NCBI RefSeq assembly: GCF_016427565.1
Contig: NZ_JAELXT010000003.1
Location: 228,553 to 292,552, forward strand
Length of the DNA: 64,000 nucleotides
From: Microvirga splendida
GTDB taxonomy: Bacteria; Pseudomonadota; Alphaproteobacteria; Rhizobiales; Beijerinckiaceae
Direction: 5' to 3'
Shown here: piece by piece, positions 42,875 to 51,456 of the stretch
Layout of the letters: every line of letters begins with the position of its first letter
How positions within the stretch are numbered: the first letter of the stretch is position 1
Translations under genes and position numbers: made by a program
The notes under the pieces: model-generated
Seen by the model: the letters and a program-made list of their open reading frames with translations, nothing else
Told to the model about the DNA's origin: nothing
The model's database searches: none

Positions 42875-44404
42875 ATGCGCATACAGGAAGCCCGGATCGA
42901 GCCGTTCTTCGCCGAGATCCAAGCCTCGCTGGGGTCGGAGGGCATCAATCGCGATCCCGAGACCCTGCGGCGCTACGGCGAGAACACGATGCCCGGCGGA
43001 GATAGGAGCCCGGTGGGCGTGGTGTACCCGGCATCGACGCAGGACGCCCAGACCATTGTCCGTGCCGCGAATCGCCACGGCGTGCCGCTTTACCCCGTCA
43101 GCACGGGCAACAACATCGGCTTGGGAAGCCGATCCGCCGTGCATCCGGGCCAGGTGATCGTCGACTTGGGTTACCGAATGAACCGGATCCTCGAAGTCGA
43201 CGAGAGACTGGCGTTCGCCGTCGTCGAACCGGGCGTGTCCTACCAGGCGATGTATGACGAGCTCGTCCGTCGCGGCAACAAGCTCATGCTCGACGTCACC
43301 TCCGGTCCGCCCCAGGGCGGCATGATCGGGAACGCCTTGGACAAGGGAGCCGGCTACACGCCGTACTTCGACCACTTCGGGTTCGCCTGCGGAATGGAGG
43401 TTGTGCTGGGAAACGGGGAGGTGCTGCGCACCGGGGACGGCGCTCTTGATGCCGGCAATCTCATCAACTGGCACACATCGAAATACAGCTTCGGCCCCAT
43501 CCTCGATGGGCTGTTCACGCAATCCAACTACGGGATCGTGACTCGGATGGGCATCTGGCTGCTGCCGCGTCCGCCCGCGATCCGGTCGTTCCACTTCGCG
43601 TTTCCGGACGATGACGACCTCGAGCAGATCATTGAACTCTGCCGTCCCCTGAAGCTGTCGAATTTCGTCCCGACCCTCTTCCGGGTCTGCAATGACCTCT
43701 ACCTATGCGGCTCAGAAGGCGAAAACCCGGAATACCGTGCCAGCGGCGGCAAGCGTTCGATCTCCGACGAGGGACGCCGCGCCCTGCGGGAGAGCCATGG
43801 GGTCGGAGCCTGGACCGTGTCAGGCGCATTCTACGGCCCGAGCGCCGAGGCGCTCGAACCGCAGATCAAGCGCGTCAGGGATCTTTTCTGCCAATCGGGC
43901 AAGGCCCGCTACATCGCCCATGAGGAGGCTGAGGGGATTGGCCCGCTACAGGTCGCGATCAACACCTTTTCCGGCATTCCCAGCGTTGGAGAGCTAGGGC
44001 TGCTCAAATGGCGGCCGGGCGGTGGCAATACATGGTTCCTTCCCGGCACGCCGATGGACGGGAAGATCGCGAACGAGTTCCAGCGCGTGTGCCGCAAGGT
44101 CTACGAGGACCACGGTCTCGATTACACGGTCATGAACGTGTGCGGCCCCCGCTTTGCCCGCGGCCTGCACGTGATCACGTTCAACCGCGAGGATGAGGAC
44201 GAACGCCGTCGAGCTGACGACTGCTACCGCAGGATGTCCGAGGAGGTCGCCCGTCTCGGCGTCTTCGTCGGCCGGGCACCGCTCGACTATCACGAGTTTC
44301 ATATGGGACAGGCCATGGCTTCCTTCCGGGAGGCCTGTTCGGGAATCAAGCAGGCTCTCGATCCGAACGGCGTCATCGCCCCGGGTCGGTATGGAATCGG
44401 ATGA
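42875..44404 (+). CDS. Vanillyl-alcohol-oxidase-family FAD enzyme (4-cresol dehydrogenase-like)
   Basis: A protein of 509 residues with GTGGAGG upstream of the ATG at 42875. The FAD-binding PP domain has YPVSTGNNIGLGS and VVEPGVSYQAMYDELV, then GPPQGGMIGNALDKGAGYTP. The VAO/PCMH substrate domain (HTSKYSFGPILDGLFTQSNY, GPRFARGLHVITFNR) is complete, and the C-terminus ends LDPNGVIAPGRYGIG as in this family. Members oxidise para-alkyl phenols (4-cresol, vanillyl alcohol, eugenol). The exact substrate and the FAD-link residue cannot be set by eye. Usual PchF partners a small cytochrome c; none is here and a GlcF-like protein is present instead. Confidence 0.88.
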   Translation: MRIQEARIEPFFAEIQASLGSEGINRDPETLRRYGENTMPGGDRSPVGVVYPASTQDAQTIVRAANRHGVPLYPVSTGNNIGLGSRSAVHPGQVIVDLGYRMNRILEVDERLAFAVVEPGVSYQAMYDELVRRGNKLMLDVTSGPPQGGMIGNALDKGAGYTPYFDHFGFACGMEVVLGNGEVLRTGDGALDAGNLINWHTSKYSFGPILDGLFTQSNYGIVTRMGIWLLPRPPAIRSFHFAFPDDDDLEQIIELCRPLKLSNFVPTLFRVCNDLYLCGSEGENPEYRASGGKRSISDEGRRALRESHGVGAWTVSGAFYGPSAEALEPQIKRVRDLFCQSGKARYIAHEEAEGIGPLQVAINTFSGIPSVGELGLLKWRPGGGNTWFLPGTPMDGKIANEFQRVCRKVYEDHGLDYTVMNVCGPRFARGLHVITFNREDEDERRRADDCYRRMSEEVARLGVFVGRAPLDYHEFHMGQAMASFREACSGIKQALDPNGVIAPGRYGIG

Positions 44405-44490
44405 TCCCTGGGCGTGCAGGGACAAGCAAGCCGTCCGAGCACATGAACACTCTGCCGGGATGTACCGCCGGCGACACGCAGGAGAGCAAA

Positions 44491-45666
44491 ATGAGTTCAA
44501 TGGTCAAAACGATTGGCTTCGCAACGGCTCTCGGCCTGACGGCGACGCCCGCACTCGCGCAGGAGAAGCTGAAGGTCGGCTTGCTTCTGACCCTTTCCGG
44601 TCCCTCCGCCGTCCTCGGCCAGCACGCGCGGGACGGATTCCAGCTTGCGGTGAAGGATCTCGGCGGCAAGCTCGGCGGACGCGACGTCGAAGTGATCGTC
44701 ATTGACGACGAATTGAAGCCGGACGTGGCCGTCACCAAGGTCAAGGGCCTGCTCGAGCGCGACAAGGTCGATTTCGTCGTCGGGCCGATCTTCTCCAACG
44801 TCGCGGTGGCGGTCCACAAGCCGATCACAGATGCCAAGACCGTCTATATCAGCGTGAATGCCGGCCCCTCAAACCTCGCCGGCAGGAGCTGCAACCCGTA
44901 CTTCTTCGCGACCTCCTACCAGAACGACCAGAGCCATGAGGTTCTCGGGAAGGTCGCGCAGGACCGCGGCTACAAAAAGGTCTACCTGCTGGCACCGAAC
45001 TACCAAGCTGGCAAGGATGGGCTCGCCGGCTTCAAGCGCCGCTACAAGGGCGAGATCGTCGAGGAATCCTACACTCCTCTCAACACCCTCGACTTCCAGT
45101 CCGAGCTTGCGAAGATCGCCTCCATGCAGCCGGACGCCATCTTCACCTTCATGCCGGGCGGCATGGGCGTGAACCTCGTCAAGCAGTACCGAGCGGCAGG
45201 CCTTGCCGACCGTATCCCGTTCCTCTCTGCCTTCACGGTGGACGAGACGACCTTGCCCGCCCAGCAGCATGCCGCCGTCGGCATGCTCAGCGGCTCGAAC
45301 TGGGCGCCGAACCTCGACACGCCGGAGAACAAGAAGTTCGTCGCGGCCTACGAGGCCGCCTATAATACGGTTCCGGCGACTTATGCCATGCAGTCCTACG
45401 ACGCAGCGCTAGTGATTGACGCGGCCCTGAAGGCGACCGGCGGCAAGACCGACAACAAGGACGCGCTCCAAAAGGCGATCCAGAAGGCCGAGTTCAAGTC
45501 CCTGCGTGGCGACTTCAAGTTCGGCGCCAACGGCTTCCCGATCCAGGACTTTTATCTGGTGAAGGCTGCCAAGCGCCCTGACGGCAAGTTCCAGACCGAG
45601 ATCGTCGAGAAGGTGTTCGACGACTACACCGATGCCTATGCCAAGGAGTGCGCGGCTACGAATTGA
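44491..45666 (+). CDS. ABC transporter substrate-binding protein, Leu/Ile/Val-type
   Basis: A protein of 391 residues with a signal peptide (ALGLTATPALAQ). A type 1 periplasmic binding fold follows (KVGLLLTLSGPSAVLGQHAR, VDFVVGPIFSNVAVAV, FATSYQNDQSHEVLG). Such proteins feed HAAT-type ABC importers for branched-chain amino acids or aromatic acids. Being next to a VAO-type enzyme, an aromatic ligand is likely. No permease or ATPase genes follow, only a MITE and an IS, so the transporter is incomplete here. Confidence 0.9.
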   Translation: MSSMVKTIGFATALGLTATPALAQEKLKVGLLLTLSGPSAVLGQHARDGFQLAVKDLGGKLGGRDVEVIVIDDELKPDVAVTKVKGLLERDKVDFVVGPIFSNVAVAVHKPITDAKTVYISVNAGPSNLAGRSCNPYFFATSYQNDQSHEVLGKVAQDRGYKKVYLLAPNYQAGKDGLAGFKRRYKGEIVEESYTPLNTLDFQSELAKIASMQPDAIFTFMPGGMGVNLVKQYRAAGLADRIPFLSAFTVDETTLPAQQHAAVGMLSGSNWAPNLDTPENKKFVAAYEAAYNTVPATYAMQSYDAALVIDAALKATGGKTDNKDALQKAIQKAEFKSLRGDFKFGANGFPIQDFYLVKAAKRPDGKFQTEIVEKVFDDYTDAYAKECAATN

Positions 45667-45836
45667 CCGGAGTATCGGCAGATGTCGAAACTCCTAAACC
45701 GTCGAGTGTTCTGACAACTTTCAAGCAAGGGGGTGGAGGTCTCCAATCATGGGACCTCTCCTACTTGGAACTGGGGGAGAGCCTCGAGGGGCGTCCTCCA
45801 TATTGGCTGAGGTCAGGAGAAGGTCTGGACCTGGCA

Positions 45837-45965
45837 GATTTTGTTGAAAAACTCTCGGGCGCTGCTGCGTCGGTCTATTACTAGGGTCTGTTCGCCCGAT
45901 CAGGCGCAGCATCCTGTATGTCGGGCACTCGAAAAACGGCACTTGTAGAGTTTTTCAACACAATC
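45837..45965. mobile_element. MITE with IS1182-type ends
   Basis: A unit of 129 bp with terminal inverted repeats GATTTTGTTGAAAAACTCT and, read inward from the right, GATTGTGTTGAAAAACTCT (18 of 19). It is flanked by GGCA at both ends (45833-45836 and 45966-45969). The ends match those of the IS1182 element at 38603-40149 (GATTkCGTTGAmAAAGTC). It has no gene and could be moved in trans by that transposase. Confidence 0.7.
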
Positions 45966-46055
45966 GGCACGTTCCAGACAGGTGGCGAAATTCCGCTTTG
46001 GACAGGAACATCGGACGCTCCTGTCAGTGAAAGAATTTCACTACCTGACCGAGGC

Positions 46056-47620
46056 CGTGTGGAAACGCGATTTCGAGCGACGTGCGCGGGCCGCTATTTG
46101 GGCGTGAAGCCGCGGCGGCAAGAGGGTTCAGGCTGCCAGAGCCTTCAGCAGGGGCCCGACACCCAGGATGTTGATCATCCGCTTCAGGTTGTAGGCCAGC
46201 ACGTGCAGGCTCATCTCGGTTTTGACCTTCTCCAGGGTCTTCATCAGGAAGTGGGTACTGCCCATCCAAGCCTTGATGGTCCCGAACGGATGCTCCACCG
46301 TCTGCCGCCGGATTGTCATGGCTTCAGGCATCCGCTCCAGCCGATCTTGCATCCGGTCGAGCACATCCTCGTGCTGCCAGCGCTTCACCCGCTTGTGCTT
46401 GTCAGGCGTGCACCGGGGCTTGAGGGCACAAGCTGAACAGGCGGTCAGGTTGCGGTAGTGGTCGATATTGTCCCGGCGATCTGAACGCACCTTGCCCTTG
46501 GTCAGATGCTGACCCGCCGGGCAGGTGTAGTGGTCATGCTCAGCGTCATAGATGAAGTCCTGCCCGGTAAACAGGCCGCGCTTGGTGTTGCCGGAGGTCA
46601 GCGTCTTGGGAACGCAGGGCAGCACGCCGGTTCCTTCGCAGGCCAGCACCTCGTCACCATTGAAATAGCCGCGATCGGCCAGCGCAATGAGCTCCTCACA
46701 CGCCATCACGTCCTGGGCTTGCCGTCCCATCGCGAGCAGTTGGGTGCGGTCGTTGCCGACATTGGTCACCTCGTGCGCCACGATGAGGTGGTGCTCGGCC
46801 TCCACCGCCATCTGCACATTGTAGCCGACGATGCCGGTGCCCTTGCCGCTGGTGGCCATGGAGCGGGCATCCGGATCGGTGAGGGAGATCTGCTGGTCGG
46901 GCGCGGCCTCCACCTGCTGTCCCATCTCTCTGAGGGCCTGCATCTGCCGGCGCAGGCCTTCGATCTTCTCCTTCAGGCGGGCAGTCTTAGCCTCGGCCAC
47001 ATCGTTGTCCTGCCGGTCGGCCCGATCGAGCGCCGCCAGGTAGCGGGCAATGCTGGCCTCGACCTGCTCGATGCGCTTGGCCACCTTGGCGACCGTGAAG
47101 TTCTTGTCCCGATTGTTGACGGCCTTGAATTTGGAGCCGTCGATGGCCACCACCGCCCGGGTGAACAGGTTGAGCTGGCGGCACAGCACGACAAACTGCG
47201 CACACGCCGCGCGGATGGCCGGGCCATTGTCGCGGCGGAAGTCAGCGATAGTCTTGAAGTCGGGCATCAAGCGGCCGGTCAGCCACATCAGCTCGAGGTT
47301 GCGCTGGGTCTCGCGTTCCAGCCTCCGGCTCGACTGAATGCGGTTGAGATAGCCGTAGACGTAGATCTTGAGCAGGGTGGCGGGATGATACGCTGGGCGG
47401 CCCGTCACCTCCGGCACCACGCCGGCAAAGCCCAGAGCTGCCAGGTCGAGCTCGTCAACGAAGGCTTCGATGATGCGCACAGGATTGTCGGGCGCCACGT
47501 AGTCGTCCAGGCAATCAGGAAGCAGGGTGGCCTGCCGGCGGTCTTCCCCTTCAACGAAACGCTTCATCTTGCCCTCCGCTGCTCACGATCAGCTTAACAG
47601 ATGAACACGTTTCCACACAG
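46056..47620. mobile_element. Second IS1182-family insertion sequence
   Basis: About 1565 bp with a GTGTGGAAACG match at the left end (46057-46067) and its inward-reading copy at the right end (about 47608-47618). It carries one complete transposase gene. The exact ends and a target duplication could not be fixed. Confidence 0.65.
46128..47567 (-). CDS. IS1182-family transposase (second type)
   Basis: A DDE transposase of 479 residues, of a different lineage from the one at 38701. It has YVAPDNPVRIIEAFVDELDL at the N-terminus, RPAYHPATLLKIYVYGYLN, VAIDGSKFKAVNNRDKNFTV (first catalytic Asp), ALADRGYFNGDEVLACEG (second), a cysteine cluster (CPAG...CSACALKPRC), and EHPFGTIKAWMGSTHFLMK with the catalytic Glu. 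The frame is intact. It stands between the orphan binding-protein gene and the PepSY cluster. Confidence 0.93.
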   Translation of the reverse strand: MKRFVEGEDRRQATLLPDCLDDYVAPDNPVRIIEAFVDELDLAALGFAGVVPEVTGRPAYHPATLLKIYVYGYLNRIQSSRRLERETQRNLELMWLTGRLMPDFKTIADFRRDNGPAIRAACAQFVVLCRQLNLFTRAVVAIDGSKFKAVNNRDKNFTVAKVAKRIEQVEASIARYLAALDRADRQDNDVAEAKTARLKEKIEGLRRQMQALREMGQQVEAAPDQQISLTDPDARSMATSGKGTGIVGYNVQMAVEAEHHLIVAHEVTNVGNDRTQLLAMGRQAQDVMACEELIALADRGYFNGDEVLACEGTGVLPCVPKTLTSGNTKRGLFTGQDFIYDAEHDHYTCPAGQHLTKGKVRSDRRDNIDHYRNLTACSACALKPRCTPDKHKRVKRWQHEDVLDRMQDRLERMPEAMTIRRQTVEHPFGTIKAWMGSTHFLMKTLEKVKTEMSLHVLAYNLKRMINILGVGPLLKALAA

Positions 47621-47680
47621 GCTGGACCCAGAGCGGGCCTTCGTGATCAGCGGGCCACTCCCTCAGCAATCTTGTTGAGA

Positions 47681-47697
47681 CTGACAGGAAGCTGACA
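47681..47697 (+). promoter_or_regulatory. Direct repeat CTGACA-N5-CTGACA, probable response-regulator site
   Basis: Two CTGACA half-sites 11 bp apart, centre to centre, end 88 bp before the PepSY gene at 47786. The same arrangement occurs at 51024-51040. A CATTCT sequence begins 33 bp after the box, the same distance as TAATGT in the other promoter, and may be the -10. The likely binder is the OmpR-type regulator at 50021. Confidence 0.6.
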
Positions 47698-47785
47698 CCA
47701 CACAACAGCGGGCGGTCAGGGAGTGTGCGCCATTCTCCTAGTCGATTCAGCGCCGATGCGGCGCGGAGAGACAGGAGACAACACC

Positions 47786-48061
47786 ATGCGCACCATCACA
47801 ATGATCGCCGCTGCCCTCACTACCCTTGGCGGCGTGTCGGTCGCCCAGGCGAGCAGCCTCGGGCGGCCCTGTACGGCGGCGCCGCAGAGCCAGTGGCTCT
47901 CGGTCGAAGCCCTCAAAGCCAAGGCCGAGGCCCAAGGCTACAAGGTCCAGAAGGCCAAGATTTCGAAAGCCTGCGGCGAGATCTACGCTCTCGACCAGAA
48001 CAACGCCCGCACGGAGCTGTTCGTCGATCCGACCTCGGGCGAGATCGTCGCCAAGGAGTGA
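47786..48061 (+). CDS. PepSY-domain periplasmic protein
   Basis: A protein of 91 residues with a signal peptide (MIAAALTTLGGVSVAQA). One PepSY unit follows: WLSVEALKAKAEAQGYKVQK, then CGEIYALDQNNARTELFVDP and TSGEIVAKE. It is small, periplasmic and may help fold or protect a partner. It is followed 4 bp later by a cytochrome b561 gene. It shares its promoter repeat with the PepSY gene at 51132. Confidence 0.88.
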   Translation: MRTITMIAAALTTLGGVSVAQASSLGRPCTAAPQSQWLSVEALKAKAEAQGYKVQKAKISKACGEIYALDQNNARTELFVDPTSGEIVAKE

Positions 48062-48065
48062 CACC

Positions 48066-48653
48066 ATGACCGCGAGCAAATCCGCGGTCGAAGCCGCCGG
48101 CGCAATGCCGGCGGCCACCGCCTCCTCAGCCCAGGCGAAGACGGTCCGCGTCTGGGATCCCTTCGTCCGGATTTTCCACTGGAGCCTCGTGAGCCTGTTT
48201 GCCCTCGCCTTCGTGACCGGAGACGAGAGCGAGTGGCTGCACATCCGCATCGGCTATGCCATTGCCGCTCTCGTGGCGCTGCGGATCGTCTGGGGCTTCG
48301 TCGGAACCCGCCACGCCCGGTTCAGGGACTTCGTCCGTTCGCCACGGGAGATCGCGACATACGCCGGTCAGGCGCTTCGGTTCAGGGCTCCGCGGCATCT
48401 CGGGCACAATCCGGCGGGCGGCGCCATGGTCGTGGCCCTGCTCGTCATGATCGCGGGCATCGCCGCCACCGGGATCGCCATGACCACCGATGCGTTCTGG
48501 GGCTCCAAGTGGGTCGAGGACCTGCACGAGGGATTCGTCTACACGGCCATCGGGCTGATCGTCCTGCACGTGGCGGGCGTTGTTTTCTCCAGTCTTGAGC
48601 ACGGGGAGAACCTCGTGAGGGCGATGATCACGGGACGGAAGCGGGCGCCCTGA
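48066..48653 (+). CDS. Cytochrome b561-type membrane protein
   Basis: A protein of 195 residues with four membrane helices and RVWDPFVRIFHWSLVSLFAL at the start, then HIRIGYAIAALVALRIVWGFVG. Ligand His residues lie in FHWS, LHIRIG, LHEGFVYT and VLHVAG. This is the Ni-hydrogenase/cytochrome b561 family that binds two hemes b and passes electrons from quinol. With PepSY proteins it likely forms a redox unit for the periplasm. Its start follows the PepSY gene by 4 bp. Confidence 0.9.
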   Translation: MTASKSAVEAAGAMPAATASSAQAKTVRVWDPFVRIFHWSLVSLFALAFVTGDESEWLHIRIGYAIAALVALRIVWGFVGTRHARFRDFVRSPREIATYAGQALRFRAPRHLGHNPAGGAMVVALLVMIAGIAATGIAMTTDAFWGSKWVEDLHEGFVYTAIGLIVLHVAGVVFSSLEHGENLVRAMITGRKRAP

Positions 48654-48665
48654 GCCCACGTGTTT

Positions 48666-50024
48666 TCAGGCCGCGCTCGGCAGCCGGACCTCTGCGAGAA
48701 GGCCGCCGAGCGCCGACCGCCTCAGTGACAGTGAACCGCCATGGGCTTCCACCAGATCCCCAACAATGGCAAGCCCCAGCCCCGTTCCGGGGCGGGTTTC
48801 GTCCAGACGGCCGCCGCGGGCGAGCACGGCCTCTATCCTGTCTTCTGGCACGCCCGGACCGTCGTCCTCGACCCGAAGCATGATCGTGCTCCCGTCGCAC
48901 CGGCCTTCGATCCGCACGGTGCCGGCCGCCCAGGTCGCCGCGTTCTCGGCAAGGTTGCCGAGGATCTCGGTCAGGTCCTGGGCGTCCATGTGAACCCTGA
49001 GAGCATCGGTGGCATCGATCTCCCATGCCAGCTTCTGTCCGTGCGGGGTTCGCCGGAGCACATCCACCACCTGCTCAGTAACGGGACGGACTGACTGGGC
49101 CGACCCCGACCGAACCCGGAGGCCTGTCCGCGCCCGCACCAGCTCACGTTCGACATGACGCCGCATGCCGGCCGTGACGGTCTCGATCTCATCGGCAAGG
49201 CGGGTGTCCCCACGGGCGCGGAGTTCCTCCGCATCGGCGCTCAGGACCGTCAGCGGCGTCTTCATGCCGTGAGCCAAATCGGCGGCGCGAGCCCTTGCCC
49301 GGGCGATGGCTTTTTCCTGCGCGTCGAGCAGATGGTCGACCTCGGCGGCAAGCGGCCTGACCTCGTCCGGGAAAGCCTCGCCCAGCCGGGCGGCCGCGCC
49401 GGAGCGGACCTGCGCCAGGCGCCGGCGCACCGCATCGAGCGGACGCAAGCCGATACTGACCTGGACCCAGGCGGCGGCAATCAGGACGGCTGCGAGAAGA
49501 GCTAGCGAAGGGATGAGATCGAAGGCAAACGCCAAGCCGGCGGCATGGACTTCCACACGGTTCACGGCCACCACGGCACGGATCGTCCCGCCCCCGAGGC
49601 TTGCCGGCAAAGAGATCCGGCGCTCAATCGCCAGCAGCGAGGCGCCGCCAGGACCGGGGATCGTGTGCTGGTGGACCTCTCCGGCGGCAGGCATATCGGA
49701 CGGCACGGGCAGCGTCGCATCCCAGAGCGAGCGCGAGCGCAGCACGGTGCTGGTTCCCTCCTCGGCCATCTGCCAGTAGAGCCCGCTCAGGGGTTGGAGG
49801 AACCGCGGCTCGGCCGGCGGCACGCCGATGTCGAGCATGCCAGCTCCAGTCCGGGCGAGGCTGCTCACGAGCTGGTTGAGGTGCGAGCCGAGCTCGGCCG
49901 CCATGCGCCGCTCCACATGCCGCTCGAACAGCAGCAGCAGGCCGAGGCCTGCCAGGACCAGAGCGAAGATGATGGAGGCCGCGCCCGCAGCGAGAAGGCG
50001 CAGCCTGAGCGAGCCGTGCCTCAT
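48666..50024 (-). CDS. PhoQ-like membrane sensor histidine kinase
   Basis: A protein of 452 residues. Two membrane helices (LLAAGAASIIFALVLAGLGLLLLF, and near 170-190) enclose a periplasmic sensor of about 135 residues. The HAMP-like region and DHLLDAQEKAIARAR precede the phosphoacceptor ARAADLAHGMKTPLTVL. The ATPase core has ILGNLAENAATWA, VEDDGPGVPEDRIE and PGTGLGLAIV. Its start overlaps the regulator by 4 bases. It phosphorylates the OmpR-type regulator next to it. Confidence 0.93.
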   Translation of the reverse strand: MRHGSLRLRLLAAGAASIIFALVLAGLGLLLLFERHVERRMAAELGSHLNQLVSSLARTGAGMLDIGVPPAEPRFLQPLSGLYWQMAEEGTSTVLRSRSLWDATLPVPSDMPAAGEVHQHTIPGPGGASLLAIERRISLPASLGGGTIRAVVAVNRVEVHAAGLAFAFDLIPSLALLAAVLIAAAWVQVSIGLRPLDAVRRRLAQVRSGAAARLGEAFPDEVRPLAAEVDHLLDAQEKAIARARARAADLAHGMKTPLTVLSADAEELRARGDTRLADEIETVTAGMRRHVERELVRARTGLRVRSGSAQSVRPVTEQVVDVLRRTPHGQKLAWEIDATDALRVHMDAQDLTEILGNLAENAATWAAGTVRIEGRCDGSTIMLRVEDDGPGVPEDRIEAVLARGGRLDETRPGTGLGLAIVGDLVEAHGGSLSLRRSALGGLLAEVRLPSAA

Positions 50025-50689
50025 GTCGGCGCAGGCTCCGGCACGAGATAGCCGAAGCCACGGCGGGTCTCGATCAGATCGACGCCGAGCTTGCGGCGCA
50101 GGCGTCCGACGACCACCTCCAGCGCGTTCGGGTCGCGGTCGTGGTCGTGCGCGTAGAGGTGCTCCATCAGTTCCGTCGGCGGGATCACCCGCCCGGCATG
50201 GTGCATCAGATAGCTCAGGCAGCGGTATTCGAGCGGCGAAAGATTGAGCGGCACGTCGTCGACCGTGACCCGCATCTTGCGGGTGTCGAGCATGACCGGG
50301 CCGGATGCGAAGATGGGCGCGGAGCGACCGGCGGCCCGGCGCAGCAGCGCCCGCACGCGGGCCAGCAGTTCCTCCATCGCAAACGGCTTGGCGAGGTAGT
50401 CGTCAGCGCCGGCATCGATGCCCTCGACCCGCTCCGCCCAGGCGCCGCGCGCAGTAAGGATCAGAACCGGCAGATCGCGCCCGGCTGCGCGCCATTTCTT
50501 GAGGACAGTGAGGCCGTCCATCTTCGGCAGCCCGAGATCGAGGACGGCGAGATCGTAGTCCTCGGTGTCGCCACGGAACCAGGCTTCCTCGCCATCCTGG
50601 ACATGATCGACGGCATAGCCTGCGTCCGCCAGAACAGCTTCCACCTTGCGGGCGATGCGGGGATCGTCCTCGACGAGCAGAATGCGCAT
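50021..50689 (-). CDS. OmpR/PhoP-family response regulator
   Basis: A protein of 222 residues from the ATG at 50689, overlapping the PepSY stop (ATGA). The receiver has VEDDPRIAR, LAVLDLGLPKMDG (phosphorylated Asp) and DDYLAKPF. A winged-helix output domain follows with LNLSPLEYRCLSYLMHHAG and RRKLGVDLIETRRGFGYLV. It probably binds the CTGACA-N5-CTGACA repeats upstream of the two PepSY transcripts. Confidence 0.95.
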   Translation of the reverse strand: MRILLVEDDPRIARKVEAVLADAGYAVDHVQDGEEAWFRGDTEDYDLAVLDLGLPKMDGLTVLKKWRAAGRDLPVLILTARGAWAERVEGIDAGADDYLAKPFAMEELLARVRALLRRAAGRSAPIFASGPVMLDTRKMRVTVDDVPLNLSPLEYRCLSYLMHHAGRVIPPTELMEHLYAHDHDRDPNALEVVVGRLRRKLGVDLIETRRGFGYLVPEPAPT

Positions 50690-51000
50690 CAGTGCCCCTC
50701 CCGCTTGAGGATCGCGGCCGTGGCGGCATCGACATAGACCTCCCAAAGCCGCCCGCCCGGATCGATCACCTTGAACTCGTAGACCCAGCGCTCGCGCTTG
50801 CGCTCGAACTCCACGCCGACGACCTCGCCGCCAAGATCGGTCCGCATCCGCGCCAGGATCTCGGCCAGGGCGAGCGCCTCGCCGCGTTCGACGGCACGAC
50901 GGGCCTGGTCATAGTCGCGCTCGCGATCCGCCAGGGCGGCAGCCGGCAGCAGGGCTGCGGCGAGGCCGAGGACGACGATGGCGCGGCGGGTCTTGCTCAT
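50689..51000 (-). CDS. PepSY-domain protein, first gene of the two-component operon
   Basis: A protein of 103 residues with a signal peptide (VVLGLAAALLPAAALA) and a PepSY-like region (AEILARMRTDLGGEVVGVEF to DAATAAILKREGH). Genes in this order (PepSY, regulator, kinase) are common, and the PepSY protein is thought to tune the kinase in the periplasm. Divergent from the PepSY gene at 51132, with a shared operator between. Confidence 0.88.
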   Translation of the reverse strand: MSKTRRAIVVLGLAAALLPAAALADRERDYDQARRAVERGEALALAEILARMRTDLGGEVVGVEFERKRERWVYEFKVIDPGGRLWEVYVDAATAAILKREGH

Positions 51001-51023
51001 GGGACGAGAATGCGCCCGCGCAC

Positions 51024-51040
51024 CTGACAATTCGCTGACA
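51024..51040. promoter_or_regulatory. Direct repeat CTGACA-N5-CTGACA in the divergent PepSY promoter
   Basis: Two CTGACA half-sites with a 5-bp spacer, 91 bp before the ATG at 51132 and 23 bp before the minus-strand ATG at 51000. The layout mirrors 47681-47697, including the 33-bp distance to a -10-like TAATGT (51074-51079). It may serve both directions, with autoregulation of the two-component operon. Confidence 0.6.
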
Positions 51041-51131
51041 TGGATCAACAGCAGGCCGAAAGCGGCGCCTCGCTAATGTCGTCCTCATCGATCCGGGCAC
51101 GCCGTGCGGATCAGGACCACAGGAGACCGAC

Positions 51132-51410
51132 ATGCGCACGATCATCATGACGTCAGCCCTTCTCGCGGCAGGCCTTGTGACCCCAGCCCTGGCGGATGGC
51201 GCAGACAGCCGCTGCGCTTCCGGCGTCGACGGCCGTATCGTCGCCGCGAGCGCGGTGAGCAAGGGGCTAGAGAACCTCGGCTACCGCGTGGACCGCATTA
51301 AGGCCGAGGACGGCTGCTACGAGGTCCGGGCGGTGAATGACAGCGGCTTCCCGATCAAGGCAGTCTACACGCAGGCCACGGGCGAACTCGTCCAGGCGCG
51401 GCTTCGCTGA
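51132..51410 (+). CDS. PepSY-domain periplasmic protein
   Basis: A protein of 92 residues with a signal peptide (SALLAAGLVTPALA), then a PepSY region with SAVSKGLENLGYRVDRIKAE, CYEVRAVNDSGFPIK and TGELVQARLR. It is close in layout to the protein at 47786. It is preceded by a likely operator for the divergent two-component system. Confidence 0.88.
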   Translation: MRTIIMTSALLAAGLVTPALADGADSRCASGVDGRIVAASAVSKGLENLGYRVDRIKAEDGCYEVRAVNDSGFPIKAVYTQATGELVQARLR

Positions 51411-51456
51411 GCGGAACGAAGACAACCAAGAGAACGACGAAACAGGACATCCAATC

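Noticed and set aside
46506..47597. A 363-codon plus-strand frame antisense to the IS1182 transposase
   Set aside because: The transposase reading has all catalytic motifs and the IS ends fit it.
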